A stretch of 64,000 nucleotides of DNA from Pseudoneobacillus sp042683745 (lineage in GTDB: Bacteria > Bacillota > Bacilli > Bacillales > Cytobacillaceae). The position numbers and the translations under genes are program-made. The notes beneath the pieces were generated by a model. The model saw only the letters and a list, made by a program, of their open reading frames with translations. It was not told the origin of the DNA and made no database searches. This document shows, piece after piece, positions 32,844 to 41,400 of this stretch; positions within the stretch are counted from its first letter, which is position 1; each line of letters begins with the position of its first letter. Location of the stretch: assembly GCF_042683745.1 (NCBI RefSeq), contig NZ_JBHUJX010000008.1, positions 372,001-436,000 on the forward strand, in the 5' to 3' direction.

Positions 32844-34134
32844 AAAATTTGATGTGATTGTAGTAGGAGCAGGTCCTGCTGGCACAGCTTGCGCCTTAAC
32901 ATGTGCGAAGAGCGGTTTAAAAGTATTATTAATTGAGCGTGGAGAATATCCTGGAAGTAAGAACGTAATGGGTGGCGTTTTGTATCGAAAGCAAATGGAG
33001 GAGTTGATTCCTGAGTTTTGGAAGGAAGCTCCGCTGGAAAGACCAATTATTGAACAGCGTTTCTGGATGATGGATAAGGAATCAGTTGTTACATTTGGTT
33101 ATAAAGGGCTTGAGTGGGGAGAGGAATCCACTTATAACAACTTTACTGTACTAAGGGCACAATTTGACCAATGGTTCGCTGCGAAAGCTGTTGAAGCGGG
33201 TGCTCTATTAATCAATGAGACAGTTGTTCTTGAATGTATTGTTCAAGAAGGAAAAGTTGTCGGCGTCAGAACGGATCGCCCAGATGGTGAGGTGTACGCT
33301 GATGTAGTTGTATTAGCAGATGGAGTTAACTCCTTACTTGGCAAGCAGCTCGGATTTCATAAAGAATTCCGTCCTGATGAAGTAGCTCTAACCGTGATGG
33401 AGGTGATTAACCTACCTAAAGATAAAATAAATGACCGCTTTAATTTATCAGATAACCAAGGCTGTACAATTGAAATTTTCGGAGATTCCACTAAAGGAAA
33501 TTTAGGCACGGCATTTCTGTATACGAATAAGGATAGTTTAAATATTGGTGTTGGTACTACGCTTTCAAGTATGATCAAGGCCAAAATAAAGCCATATGAT
33601 CTATTAGACTATTTAAAAAATCACCCAATGGTTAAGCCTTTAATAGAAGGTGGGGAGTCTGCAGAATATTTAGCTCATCTTATTCCCGAGGGTGGGCTGC
33701 GCTCCGTCCCAAAAGTGGCTGGTAATGGGGTGGTAGTCGTCGGAGATGCAGCACAACTTGTTAATGCAATCCATCGTGAAGGCTCGAATATGGCGATGTC
33801 TTCTGGAAAAATGGCAGCAGAAGCTATTATCGAGGCAAAATATCGTGGAGATTTTAGCGAATCAAGTTTAAACTTGTATCGCGAAAAACTGTATGACAGC
33901 TTTATTATTAAGGATTTAGAGAAGTATAAGGATGCTGCGCATACGTTTGAAAAATATCCACAATACTTTAATGAGTATGTTCCGATGATGAATAAGGCGA
34001 TGAGTAAATTCTTTACCGTTGATGGAACTCCAAAACGTGATAAACAAAAAGAAATTATGCGAAGCATCACGAAGGAGAGAGGCACATTTAATGTCATGAA
34101 AGATATGTATCGTGCGTGGAAGGCGGTGAAATAA
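32836..34134 (+). CDS. fixC: FixC, FAD-dependent ETF-quinone oxidoreductase-like subunit
   Basis: 432 residues. N-terminal dinucleotide-binding motif VVGAGPAGTACALTC with ERGEYPGSKNVMGGVLY, and VVGDAAQLVNAIHREGSNMA for the second FAD contact. FixC passes electrons to the quinone pool in FixABCX complexes. It overlaps fixB upstream and fixX downstream (TAATG). Confidence 0.95.
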   Translation: MSEKFDVIVVGAGPAGTACALTCAKSGLKVLLIERGEYPGSKNVMGGVLYRKQMEELIPEFWKEAPLERPIIEQRFWMMDKESVVTFGYKGLEWGEESTYNNFTVLRAQFDQWFAAKAVEAGALLINETVVLECIVQEGKVVGVRTDRPDGEVYADVVVLADGVNSLLGKQLGFHKEFRPDEVALTVMEVINLPKDKINDRFNLSDNQGCTIEIFGDSTKGNLGTAFLYTNKDSLNIGVGTTLSSMIKAKIKPYDLLDYLKNHPMVKPLIEGGESAEYLAHLIPEGGLRSVPKVAGNGVVVVGDAAQLVNAIHREGSNMAMSSGKMAAEAIIEAKYRGDFSESSLNLYREKLYDSFIIKDLEKYKDAAHTFEKYPQYFNEYVPMMNKAMSKFFTVDGTPKRDKQKEIMRSITKERGTFNVMKDMYRAWKAVK

Positions 34135-34418
34135 TGTCTACGAAAAATATCGAAGAAAAACAGTATTTATTACGTTTTAAATGTGATACGAAGTCACATT
34201 TAACGGTATTGGATCATGATATATGTATGACTAAATGTCCGGACAAAATTTGTACGATCTTTTGCCCAGCCGAAGTATATAAATGGGAAGGATTAAGAAT
34301 GCAGGTAGGCTACGAGGGTTGTCATGAATGTGGTAGCTGCCGAATTGGCTGTCCACATCAAAATATTAAATGGGAATACCCAAAGGGTGGACATGGGATT
34401 GTCTTCAGATTAGCATAA
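34134..34418 (+). CDS. fixX: FixX ferredoxin-like protein
   Basis: 94-residue ferredoxin-like protein with cysteine clusters CMTKCPDKICTIFCP and CHECGSCRIGCP, expected to bind one or two [4Fe-4S] clusters as in ETF-QO. The ATG at 34134 is embedded in the fixC stop. It is the electron exit of the FixC module. Confidence 0.93.
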   Translation: MSTKNIEEKQYLLRFKCDTKSHLTVLDHDICMTKCPDKICTIFCPAEVYKWEGLRMQVGYEGCHECGSCRIGCPHQNIKWEYPKGGHGIVFRLA

Positions 34419-34436
34419 ATTGAGAACTTGTCTTGT

Positions 34437-34480
34437 TGAGAAGGCTACACGAATCATATCGATTCGGTGGCCTTTTCTTG
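34437..34480 (+). terminator. Terminator after fixX
   Basis: GAGAAGGCTAC..CGAATC pairs with GATTCGGTGGCCTTTTC around ATATC; pyrimidine-rich tail. Confidence 0.8.
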
Positions 34481-34555
34481 CTTTTAGTAAACATAGTATG
34501 TATATATTTTCACAATCGAAGATAAAAAAGGGTGAAGCGCAAAAAGGGGAATCTG

Positions 34556-34915
34556 TTAAGAGGCGGCACCCATTCTCTCTCGGATGTTTGAAGAAAAAAT
34601 CGCATCGTCTTGCCCATACATCTCTAACTCGCACGAGATATCAATAGCCTGTTCTATGGAATCAAAACATGTGGATGCAAAAAAAGGCTGACTCCACGTA
34701 TATCGACCTTCTAAATCAGTTGGAACTAGACATACTTGCCATTGCTGATCCTGATTTTGAATCGGATTAATATTTTCTTTTAAAGTAATTAACCAGTGGG
34801 TTGCTTCTAAAAGATGGACAGTACCTTCATGAATAATTTTAAGAGCTTGTTTGTCCTTCATGCCAATAGGGATGATTGATTTTGGATAAAATTCTAGGGT
34901 ATCGGACTGGTACAT
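34556..34915 (-). CDS. Conserved-looking hypothetical protein
   Basis: 119 residues, soluble, with no signal peptide or membrane helix. A start with GGAGGTT upstream and reasonable composition support it as a gene. Repeated aromatic/acidic surface motifs (THWLITLKENINPIQ, DLEGRYTWSQPFF) suggest a compact alpha/beta fold. I recognise no family. It lies between fixX and kinD on the opposite strand to fixX. Confidence 0.6.
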   Translation of the reverse strand: MYQSDTLEFYPKSIIPIGMKDKQALKIIHEGTVHLLEATHWLITLKENINPIQNQDQQWQVCLVPTDLEGRYTWSQPFFASTCFDSIEQAIDISCELEMYGQDDAIFSSNIRERMGAAS

Positions 34916-35052
34916 ACATAAACCTCCTTCATTTTGCGTTCTACCATTATTATATGTGAAAAACCACCAAATTTTATCATCTAATTGTTAAAATTTTTCG
35001 AATATTTTACCTGAGATATTATGAACATTTCTTTTTGAAGTTTTATAACATC

Positions 35053-35082
35053 AAAAAGGCTCATAAATGAATATTATGAGCC
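35053..35082 (-). terminator. Terminator after kinD
   Basis: On the minus strand GGCTCATAA pairs with TTATGAGCC around TATTCA, with TTTTT behind it; the kinD stop lies inside the stem. Confidence 0.85.
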
Positions 35083-36573
35083 ACTTAATGGGATTTGAAT
35101 GGTCACTTTTGTGCCTTTCCCTTCTTCGCTTTCCATTTCAATCGAACCATCGAATGATTGAATGATTCTTTTACAAACGACTAGTCCAAGGCCAGTACCT
35201 GTATCTTTAGTAGTAAAGAATGGCAAAAAGATCTTTTTTAAACCCTCTTTTGAAATACCGATCCCTGTATCTGTGAAGACTAACTGACATTGTGTACCGT
35301 TATGGGTGATGTCAATAGATAAGCAACCTTCTTTATCCATTGACTCGAATGCATTTCTTGTTATATTTAGGATTACTTGTTTCAATTGATCCTTTGAACA
35401 ACTGATGATAATTGGATCAAGAGGTACAGACACTGTACATTTAACTTGATGTAGATTCCCTTCTGAAACGATTAGAGGTTCGATCTCATGGATGACTTGC
35501 CGTAAGTCTAGCTTCTCCAACTTTTGTGCGGTTGGCTTTCCAAGAATTAAAAATTCACTAACAATTTCATTAATTCTTTCAATCTCATTTTGGATAACTG
35601 AAAAATAGTACTGATCTTCCTCAGATTTATATTTTTCACTAAGTAATTGAACGAGTCCTTTAATTCCAGTTAATGGATTTCGTATTTCATGTGCACTGCT
35701 TGCTGCTAAAGAGCCGACAAGTTCTAATTTTTGAGCTTCATTTTGAGCACGTTCATGGCTGGCTTGTCGCTTTAAAAATAAATATTTACTAAGCAAGAAA
35801 AGGATATTTGTGATAATAAAGAGTGAAAGAATAAATTTACTTAAATCAATCAATATTGCTTTTATGTTTACTGGAGCTATTTTAACTTTTATTGTCCAGG
35901 GCAGTTGTTCAATCGGCACTGAAATCCATTCTTTCACATTTTTGATCTTGGATTTATCATTTAAGCTAATCATTTCATTATTACTCGAACTGATTACTTT
36001 TATTTTCTCTTCTGGTGAAAGAACTCGCATCGTATTTTCAATATAATCAATTCGTAAATTCGCTAGTATGATGGCTTTTAGATGTTGGTGATCATCTATT
36101 ACCGGTGTGGCTAAGCCGACGACTCTTTGATTATTTATCATCATTTCGCTGTAGTCAGATATGATGGAATCTTTAGATTTAATGACAGTTTGTATGTACT
36201 CCTTACTGGAAAGATCGGTGTCCACTAAAAAAGAATTTGATCCTTCCAATACTTTTCCTTTTGGATTAAGGATATAAAGTCCTCCAAACCGAGGATCAGT
36301 TTGATGAATTTTCATTAACAGTGGCTTGATTTTCTCCTTAGAATCTTCTGTGATTAATGAAGATAGGGAGAGTATTTTTAGGCTGGTCATTGTTTCACCA
36401 ATAAAAGTGTCCCAAGTTCGTTGATAGATTGACCCAATCCATTTTGCGTACTCTGTTCTTTCCTGCTCTTCTTTTTGAGTGATGAAATGTAAATAATATG
36501 AGCTGGAGAGTATAGTAGGGAGTAAAACAATAAGAAAATAGATAAAAATATTAGATTTAAACCATTTTTTCAT
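35074..36573 (-). CDS. kinD: Membrane sporulation kinase, KinD-like
   Basis: 499 residues from the ATG at 36573 (AAGAGGAT upstream). Membrane helix 1 about 9-28, a double-Cache extracellular sensor (about 35-235), membrane helix 2 about 245-268, then HisKA with AHEIRNPLTGIKGLVQLL and HATPase with NAFESMDKEG, FTDTGIGISKEG and GTGLGLVVCKRI. The acceptor motif is that of the Spo0F-directed kinases. Location just before mhqR and near clpE is that of kinD (ykvD). Cache domains of KinD in B. subtilis bind small plant and matrix-related ligands; the ligand here is unknown. Confidence 0.85.
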   Translation of the reverse strand: MKKWFKSNIFIYFLIVLLPTILSSSYYLHFITQKEEQERTEYAKWIGSIYQRTWDTFIGETMTSLKILSLSSLITEDSKEKIKPLLMKIHQTDPRFGGLYILNPKGKVLEGSNSFLVDTDLSSKEYIQTVIKSKDSIISDYSEMMINNQRVVGLATPVIDDHQHLKAIILANLRIDYIENTMRVLSPEEKIKVISSSNNEMISLNDKSKIKNVKEWISVPIEQLPWTIKVKIAPVNIKAILIDLSKFILSLFIITNILFLLSKYLFLKRQASHERAQNEAQKLELVGSLAASSAHEIRNPLTGIKGLVQLLSEKYKSEEDQYYFSVIQNEIERINEIVSEFLILGKPTAQKLEKLDLRQVIHEIEPLIVSEGNLHQVKCTVSVPLDPIIISCSKDQLKQVILNITRNAFESMDKEGCLSIDITHNGTQCQLVFTDTGIGISKEGLKKIFLPFFTTKDTGTGLGLVVCKRIIQSFDGSIEMESEEGKGTKVTIQIPLSGS

Positions 36574-36731
36574 AGCGATCCTCTTGATTGAATTATTTAA
36601 CACATTATACATTAACATAGTGAATGAAATTAGCAAAAGATAAATTGACAACATATGAGATTTTCACTATAATAACTTTGAATTCAAGATATTTATCAGT
36701 CATTTTTGAATAAAAAGGAATGAAACATGTG

Positions 36732-37166
36732 ATGGTTGACTCAAATCAGTCTTTAAAACTATATATAGTTTTATCAAGGGCATATAAGGCAATAAATGAA
36801 CACGTAAATAAATTAATCCAATCTAAAGGTTTAAATCCCACTGAATTTGCTGTTTTAGAGCTTTTATACCATAAAGGTGACCAGCCGCTGCAGCAAATTG
36901 GTGGAAAAATTTTGTTAGCTAGTGGCAGTATTACTTATGTGGTGGATAAACTTGAAGAAAAAGGATTATTAAAGAGAATTGCCTGTCCAAATGATCGTAG
37001 GGTTACTTTTGCTCAAATTACGGATGAAGGTAGAAAATTTATCGGAGATATTTTTCCTGGTCATGAACAACGTATTCATGAATTAATGTCTAGTCTAACA
37101 GTAGAAGAAAAAAATATAGCGATCGAACTAATTAAAAAGCTCGGATTATCTGTTGGAAAATATTAA
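36732..37166 (+). CDS. mhqR: MarR-family repressor MhqR
   Basis: 144 residues. The MarR core is almost the same as in B. subtilis MhqR: ATEFAVLELLYHKGDQPLQQ-type helix, ILLASGSITYVVDKLEEKG (recognition helix) and CPNDRRVTFAQITDEG (wing). MhqR represses dioxygenase and azoreductase genes and is released by quinones such as methylhydroquinone. Start is ambiguous between ATG 36720, GTG 36729 and ATG 36732; the last aligns best with the family. It is divergent from kinD. Confidence 0.88.
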   Translation: MVDSNQSLKLYIVLSRAYKAINEHVNKLIQSKGLNPTEFAVLELLYHKGDQPLQQIGGKILLASGSITYVVDKLEEKGLLKRIACPNDRRVTFAQITDEGRKFIGDIFPGHEQRIHELMSSLTVEEKNIAIELIKKLGLSVGKY

Positions 37167-37194
37167 CAGTCCCTTTTATGGGGCTGTTTTTTTG
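37166..37194 (+). terminator. Terminator after mhqR
   Basis: ACAGTCCC pairs with GGGGCTGT around TTTTAT and is followed by a T-run. Confidence 0.88.
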
Positions 37195-37266
37195 TTTTTT
37201 AAAGGAATATTGGTTCAATTGTCGAAATAGTTATAGTGTTTTATTTTTTATGAGGGGGATTTTTGT

Positions 37267-38961
37267 ATGAGGTTTGAAGATTATACTTATAAAAGACCGA
37301 ATATGACTGAAGTGAAAGAAGCTTTTCAATCAGCGCTTGAGCAGTTTAAATCTGCTGATAAAATCGAAGTACAAAATGATGCAATGAAGAAAGTGAATGA
37401 GATTAGAGGGAAATTGGGGACGATGTTCAACCTTTGTTCGATCCGCCATTCAGTGGATACGAATGATGAATTTTACAAAGCGGAGCAAGATTATATGGAT
37501 GAAATTGCCCCAGAAGTAGAAGGGCTTATTTCAGAGTATTATGAAGCACTAGTAGCTTCTCCATTCCGCTCTGAACTAGAAGAAAAATGGGGTCGTCAAT
37601 TATTTGATTTAGCTGAAGGACAATTAAAAACTTTCCATCCTGACATTATTCCTTTATTGCAAAAGGAAAACAAACTTTCTACCGAATATACGAAGCTAGT
37701 CGCTTCAGCAAAAATCGATTTTGAAGGCGAAGAACGTACACTTGCCCAACTAGATCCATTCACAGAAGCAAAAGATCGTGAAATGCGGAAATTAGCGAGT
37801 GAAACAAAGTTCGGATTTTTCAAAGAAAATGAAGAGCAGTTTGATCAGATTTATGACGAGCTAGTTAAGGTTAGAACGGAAATTGCTCAAAAGCTTGGCT
37901 ATAAAAATTTCGTAGAATTAGGTTATTACCGAATGAGTCGTACGGATTATAATGCTGAAATGGTGGCGAATTTCCGTAACCAAGTGAAAGAGTTTATCGT
38001 ACCAATTGCGACTAAATTAAAAGAGCGTCAAAGAGAGCGTATTGGTGTAGACAAATTGAAGTATTATGATGAAGGGTTTAAATTTGAAAGTGGGAATGCG
38101 ATTCCAAAAGGTAGTCCGGAATGGATTATTGAAAATGGACAAAAAATGTATGAAGAGCTTTCGAAAGAGACAGGAGATTTTTTCCGCTTTATGCAGGAAA
38201 ATAATTTAATGGATCTAGTTGCGAAAAAAGGAAAAGCTGGTGGTGGCTATTGTACGTATATCGATGAGTATAAAGCACCATTTATTTTCTCTAACTTTAA
38301 CGGTACTTCAGGTGATATTGATGTTTTAACCCATGAAGCTGGTCACGCATTCCAAGTGTATTCCAGCCGTCATTTTGAAATTCCGGAATACAATTGGCCA
38401 ACATATGAAGCGTGTGAAATTCATTCGATGAGTATGGAATTTTTCACATGGCCTTGGATGGAGTTATTCTTTAAAGAAGATACGGATAAATATAAATTTT
38501 CTCATTTAAGCGATTCATTACTTTTCTTACCTTACGGTGTTTCAGTCGACGAATTCCAGCATTGGGTGTATGAAAATCCAAATGCAACACCACAAGAAAG
38601 AAAGCAAGCTTGGCGTGATATCGAGAAAACATATTTACCACATAAAGATTATGATGGAAATGAGTATTTAGAAAGTGGCGGCTTTTGGCAACGCCAAGGT
38701 CATATTTACAACTCTCCATTCTATTATATTGATTATACTTTAGCTCAAATTTGTGCATTCCAATTCTGGAAGAAATCTCGAGAACAATTTGAAGATGCTT
38801 GGAAGGACTATAATGATCTTTGTCAGTTAGGTGGAAGTCTTTCATTCACTAAACTAGCTGAGGCAGCAGGATTAATTTCACCATTCCAAGATGGCTGTGT
38901 CGAATCTGTTGTTGGAGAAATTGAGAACTGGTTGAACTCAGTAGACGATAAAAAACTATAA
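37267..38961 (+). CDS. M3-family oligoendopeptidase (PepF type)
   Basis: 564 residues, cytoplasmic. Zinc-metalloprotease motif HEAGH at about 356-360 (DVLTHEAGHAFQVYSSR) with the downstream glutamate in YEACEIHSMSMEFF. The M3B family cleaves oligopeptides and helps recycle peptides. GAGGGGGA precedes the ATG. A TTGTCGAAAT Spo0A-box-like sequence lies at about 37219-37228. Monocistronic, closed by a strong terminator. Confidence 0.93.
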   Translation: MRFEDYTYKRPNMTEVKEAFQSALEQFKSADKIEVQNDAMKKVNEIRGKLGTMFNLCSIRHSVDTNDEFYKAEQDYMDEIAPEVEGLISEYYEALVASPFRSELEEKWGRQLFDLAEGQLKTFHPDIIPLLQKENKLSTEYTKLVASAKIDFEGEERTLAQLDPFTEAKDREMRKLASETKFGFFKENEEQFDQIYDELVKVRTEIAQKLGYKNFVELGYYRMSRTDYNAEMVANFRNQVKEFIVPIATKLKERQRERIGVDKLKYYDEGFKFESGNAIPKGSPEWIIENGQKMYEELSKETGDFFRFMQENNLMDLVAKKGKAGGGYCTYIDEYKAPFIFSNFNGTSGDIDVLTHEAGHAFQVYSSRHFEIPEYNWPTYEACEIHSMSMEFFTWPWMELFFKEDTDKYKFSHLSDSLLFLPYGVSVDEFQHWVYENPNATPQERKQAWRDIEKTYLPHKDYDGNEYLESGGFWQRQGHIYNSPFYYIDYTLAQICAFQFWKKSREQFEDAWKDYNDLCQLGGSLSFTKLAEAAGLISPFQDGCVESVVGEIENWLNSVDDKKL

Positions 38962-38963
38962 GA

Positions 38964-39000
38964 AAAAACAGCGAAGCCCAAATGGCCTCGCTGTTTTTTT
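38964..39000 (+). terminator. Terminator after the oligoendopeptidase gene
   Basis: AAAAAACAGCGA..GCC pairs with GGC..TCGCTGTTTTTT, followed by T-run. Confidence 0.9.
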
Positions 39001-39050
39001 AACGCTTTAACGCACCGGGGGACTGACCCCCAATGCATTAGTGTGTTAAA
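39001..39050. repeat. Family B repeat overlapping the end of clpE
   Basis: AACGCTTTAACGCACC, core GGGGGACTGACCCCC and AATGCATTAGTGTGTTAAAG. The clpE stop codon (39038-39040) and its last two codons are repeat sequence. Confidence 0.8.
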
Positions 39051-41167
39051 GTGATTTTGTTATTAGCTAGGTTGATTGTGATTGTTTTTGTTTGTTGGTT
39101 TTCTATGATTACGTCTGCGATTTGATCTTCAAGCTGATCTTGGATGACTCTTCTTAGTGGGCGGGCACCAAATTGTGGATGATACCCTAGTTCAGCTAAT
39201 TTTGCCTTCACATCTTCGTGAATGTCTAATGTTATACATTGTTCATTTAATGTTTCCGTTAATTCTGAAAGCATAATATCTACGATTTGTAGAAGATGTT
39301 CTTTCTTAAGTGCTTTGAATTCAATTATACTATCGAAACGATTTAGAAATTCGGGTTTAAAATAATGACTTAATGATTCGAGTATACCCGATTTTGTTTC
39401 TGCTTCTTCTTTACCAAATCCCATAGTAATATTGCGAAGACCAACTCCCGCATTGCTTGTCATGATGATAACGGTATCTTTGAAGCTAACCGTACGTCCT
39501 TGGCTGTCTGTAAGACGGCCGTCCTCTAAAATTTGTAAAAATATATGCTGCACATCAGAATGCGCTTTTTCAATTTCATCTAATAATATGATTGAATAAG
39601 GATTTCTACGGACTTTTTCAGTTAATTGCCCTGATTCTTCATGTCCTACATATCCCGGAGGTGAACCAATTAGCTTAGATACACTATGCTTTTCCATATA
39701 TTCACTCATATCCAATCGAATTAATGCATCATTTGAGCCAAATAATTCTTTTGCAAGCGTCTTTGTTAATTCTGTTTTTCCAACTCCGGTTGGACCAACA
39801 AATAGGAATGATCCAATCGGTCTATTTTTTGATTTTAATCCAGCACGACTTCGGCGGATAGCTTTTGCAATTTTTTGTACGGCTTCTTCCTGACCAATGA
39901 CTTTATCGCCAAGATTTTTTTCCAGATCCATCATTTTTTTACTTTCATCCAATTGTAAATTTCCAAGAGGAATACCGGTTTTCTTCTGGATCAATTCTTG
40001 AATATGTGAAGATTCTACGACAACTTCATTACGAGGCTGTTTCTCTATTAACGCTTTTTCTAACATTGATTCCTCGTCTCGAAGTTTAGCAGCTAGCTCA
40101 TAGTCTTCTTTTTGTAAAGCAACTTCCTTTTCTTTTCCGATCTCTTGTAATCGACCTTCAACTTGTAAGAAATCTGTATGGTTAATTAATAGATTTAATT
40201 TTGACCCTGCCTCATCCATTAAATCAATTGCTTTATCAGGTAGAAAGCGGTCTTGAATGTAACGATGCGAAAGCATGACACATGCTTTAATTGCCTCGTC
40301 TGTATATTTCACTTCATGATAGTTTTCATATTTTGATTGAAGCCCTTTTAAAATGGTGATGGCTTCTTCTGGTGTTGGTTCTTGAACGTGAATAGGCTGA
40401 AAACGTCGTTCCAAAGCAGGGTCTTTCTCTATGATTCGATACTCTTTTAATGTAGTTGCCCCAACAACCTGTAATTCACCACGAGCGAGAGCAGGCTTTA
40501 ATATATTTCCTGCATCCATAGATCCTTCGGCGGAGCCAGCTCCCACTAGTAAATGAATTTCGTCGATAAATAAAATGATATTTTTATGATGCTGTAATTC
40601 TGTAATTAATTGCTTCATTCTCTCTTCGAATTGGCCGCGTATACCTGTATTGGAAACTAGAGAAGCAATATCTAATAAATAAACCTTTTTATTTTGCAGT
40701 TTTTTTGGGACTTTACCTTCAGCGATTTTTAATGCTAAGCCTTCAGCGATAGCTGTTTTCCCAACACCGGGCTCCCCAATTAAGACTGGATTATTTTTAT
40801 TGCGTCTATTTAAAATTTCAATAACTCGATTTATTTCTTCTTCACGTCCGATTACAGGGTCGATCAGTCCTGCTTTAGCTGCTTGCGTTAAATTGCGTCC
40901 AAAATGATCAATGAATCCGTTTGATGATTGTTTATATTGTTGGTTCTCAGCAGGAACAGCTTTCATATGTGGCGTTTGTTGCCCAACTTGTGAAAGAAAA
41001 TCACCGAACGGAAAATTCGTAAATCCTGATATTCCAAAAGGAGCCTTCAATTTTTCCTTGTTGTTTTGATAGCATTCATGACAAAGTTGTTTATTTTGAT
41101 GTTGACCGTTAATCGTATAATGAAGTTGAACGTTTGCGTCATTTTTTTGACAAGATTGACATTTCAT
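39038..41167 (-). CDS. clpE: ATP-dependent Clp protease ATP-binding subunit ClpE
   Basis: 709 residues. N-terminal zinc finger (CQSCQKN and QLCHECYQN) is diagnostic of ClpE. AAA+ domain 1 has GEPGVGKTAIAEG; a UVR segment lies about 350-385 (KEDYELAAKLRDEESMLEKA); AAA+ domain 2 has GPTGVGKTELTK and the IGSPPGYVGHEESGQL pore loop, then a ClpP-docking loop in the usual position. ClpE is a stress-induced unfoldase that works with ClpP on damaged proteins. Two CtsR boxes and a matching promoter lie upstream. The last two residues (Thr-His) and stop come from a family B repeat. Confidence 0.96.
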   Translation of the reverse strand: MKCQSCQKNDANVQLHYTINGQHQNKQLCHECYQNNKEKLKAPFGISGFTNFPFGDFLSQVGQQTPHMKAVPAENQQYKQSSNGFIDHFGRNLTQAAKAGLIDPVIGREEEINRVIEILNRRNKNNPVLIGEPGVGKTAIAEGLALKIAEGKVPKKLQNKKVYLLDIASLVSNTGIRGQFEERMKQLITELQHHKNIILFIDEIHLLVGAGSAEGSMDAGNILKPALARGELQVVGATTLKEYRIIEKDPALERRFQPIHVQEPTPEEAITILKGLQSKYENYHEVKYTDEAIKACVMLSHRYIQDRFLPDKAIDLMDEAGSKLNLLINHTDFLQVEGRLQEIGKEKEVALQKEDYELAAKLRDEESMLEKALIEKQPRNEVVVESSHIQELIQKKTGIPLGNLQLDESKKMMDLEKNLGDKVIGQEEAVQKIAKAIRRSRAGLKSKNRPIGSFLFVGPTGVGKTELTKTLAKELFGSNDALIRLDMSEYMEKHSVSKLIGSPPGYVGHEESGQLTEKVRRNPYSIILLDEIEKAHSDVQHIFLQILEDGRLTDSQGRTVSFKDTVIIMTSNAGVGLRNITMGFGKEEAETKSGILESLSHYFKPEFLNRFDSIIEFKALKKEHLLQIVDIMLSELTETLNEQCITLDIHEDVKAKLAELGYHPQFGARPLRRVIQDQLEDQIADVIIENQQTKTITINLANNKITLTH

Positions 41168-41243
41168 TGATTAATGCCCTCCTAAAGATAGAAATTTTAA
41201 AATATATGTCTCCACCGAATAAGGTGGAATTGTATAATAATAG

Positions 41244-41260
41244 TTTGACTATGTTTGACC
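41244..41260 (-). promoter_or_regulatory. CtsR operator, proximal
   Basis: On the minus strand GGTCAAA-CAT-AGTCAAA, an exact match to the RGTCAAA-NNN-RGTCAAA CtsR heptad repeat, between the clpE promoter and its start. Confidence 0.88.
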
Positions 41261-41271
41261 TTTATGAGTCT

Positions 41272-41300
41272 AGTATAGTTTGACCTTCTTTGACTTTCAA
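41272..41300 (-). promoter_or_regulatory. clpE promoter with overlapping CtsR operator
   Basis: On the minus strand TTGAAA (41300-41295), 17 bases, TATACT (41277-41272): a strong sigma-A promoter. The spacer contains AGTCAAA-GAA-GGTCAAA (41295-41279), a second exact CtsR box, so repressor and polymerase compete directly. Confidence 0.88.
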
Positions 41301-41400
41301 GTAATTTGTTTTGGGAATTAACGGAAAAAAGAATATGCTTAAAAAGCTCGTCATGGTTTGTCCTTTCTTTCATATATATGGAAGGGAAGGGGGAGATTTA

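Noticed and set aside
30953..34418. FixABCX as evidence of nitrogen fixation
   Set aside because: No nitrogenase or nif regulatory genes are in the window, and FixABCX-type complexes also occur in non-diazotrophs.
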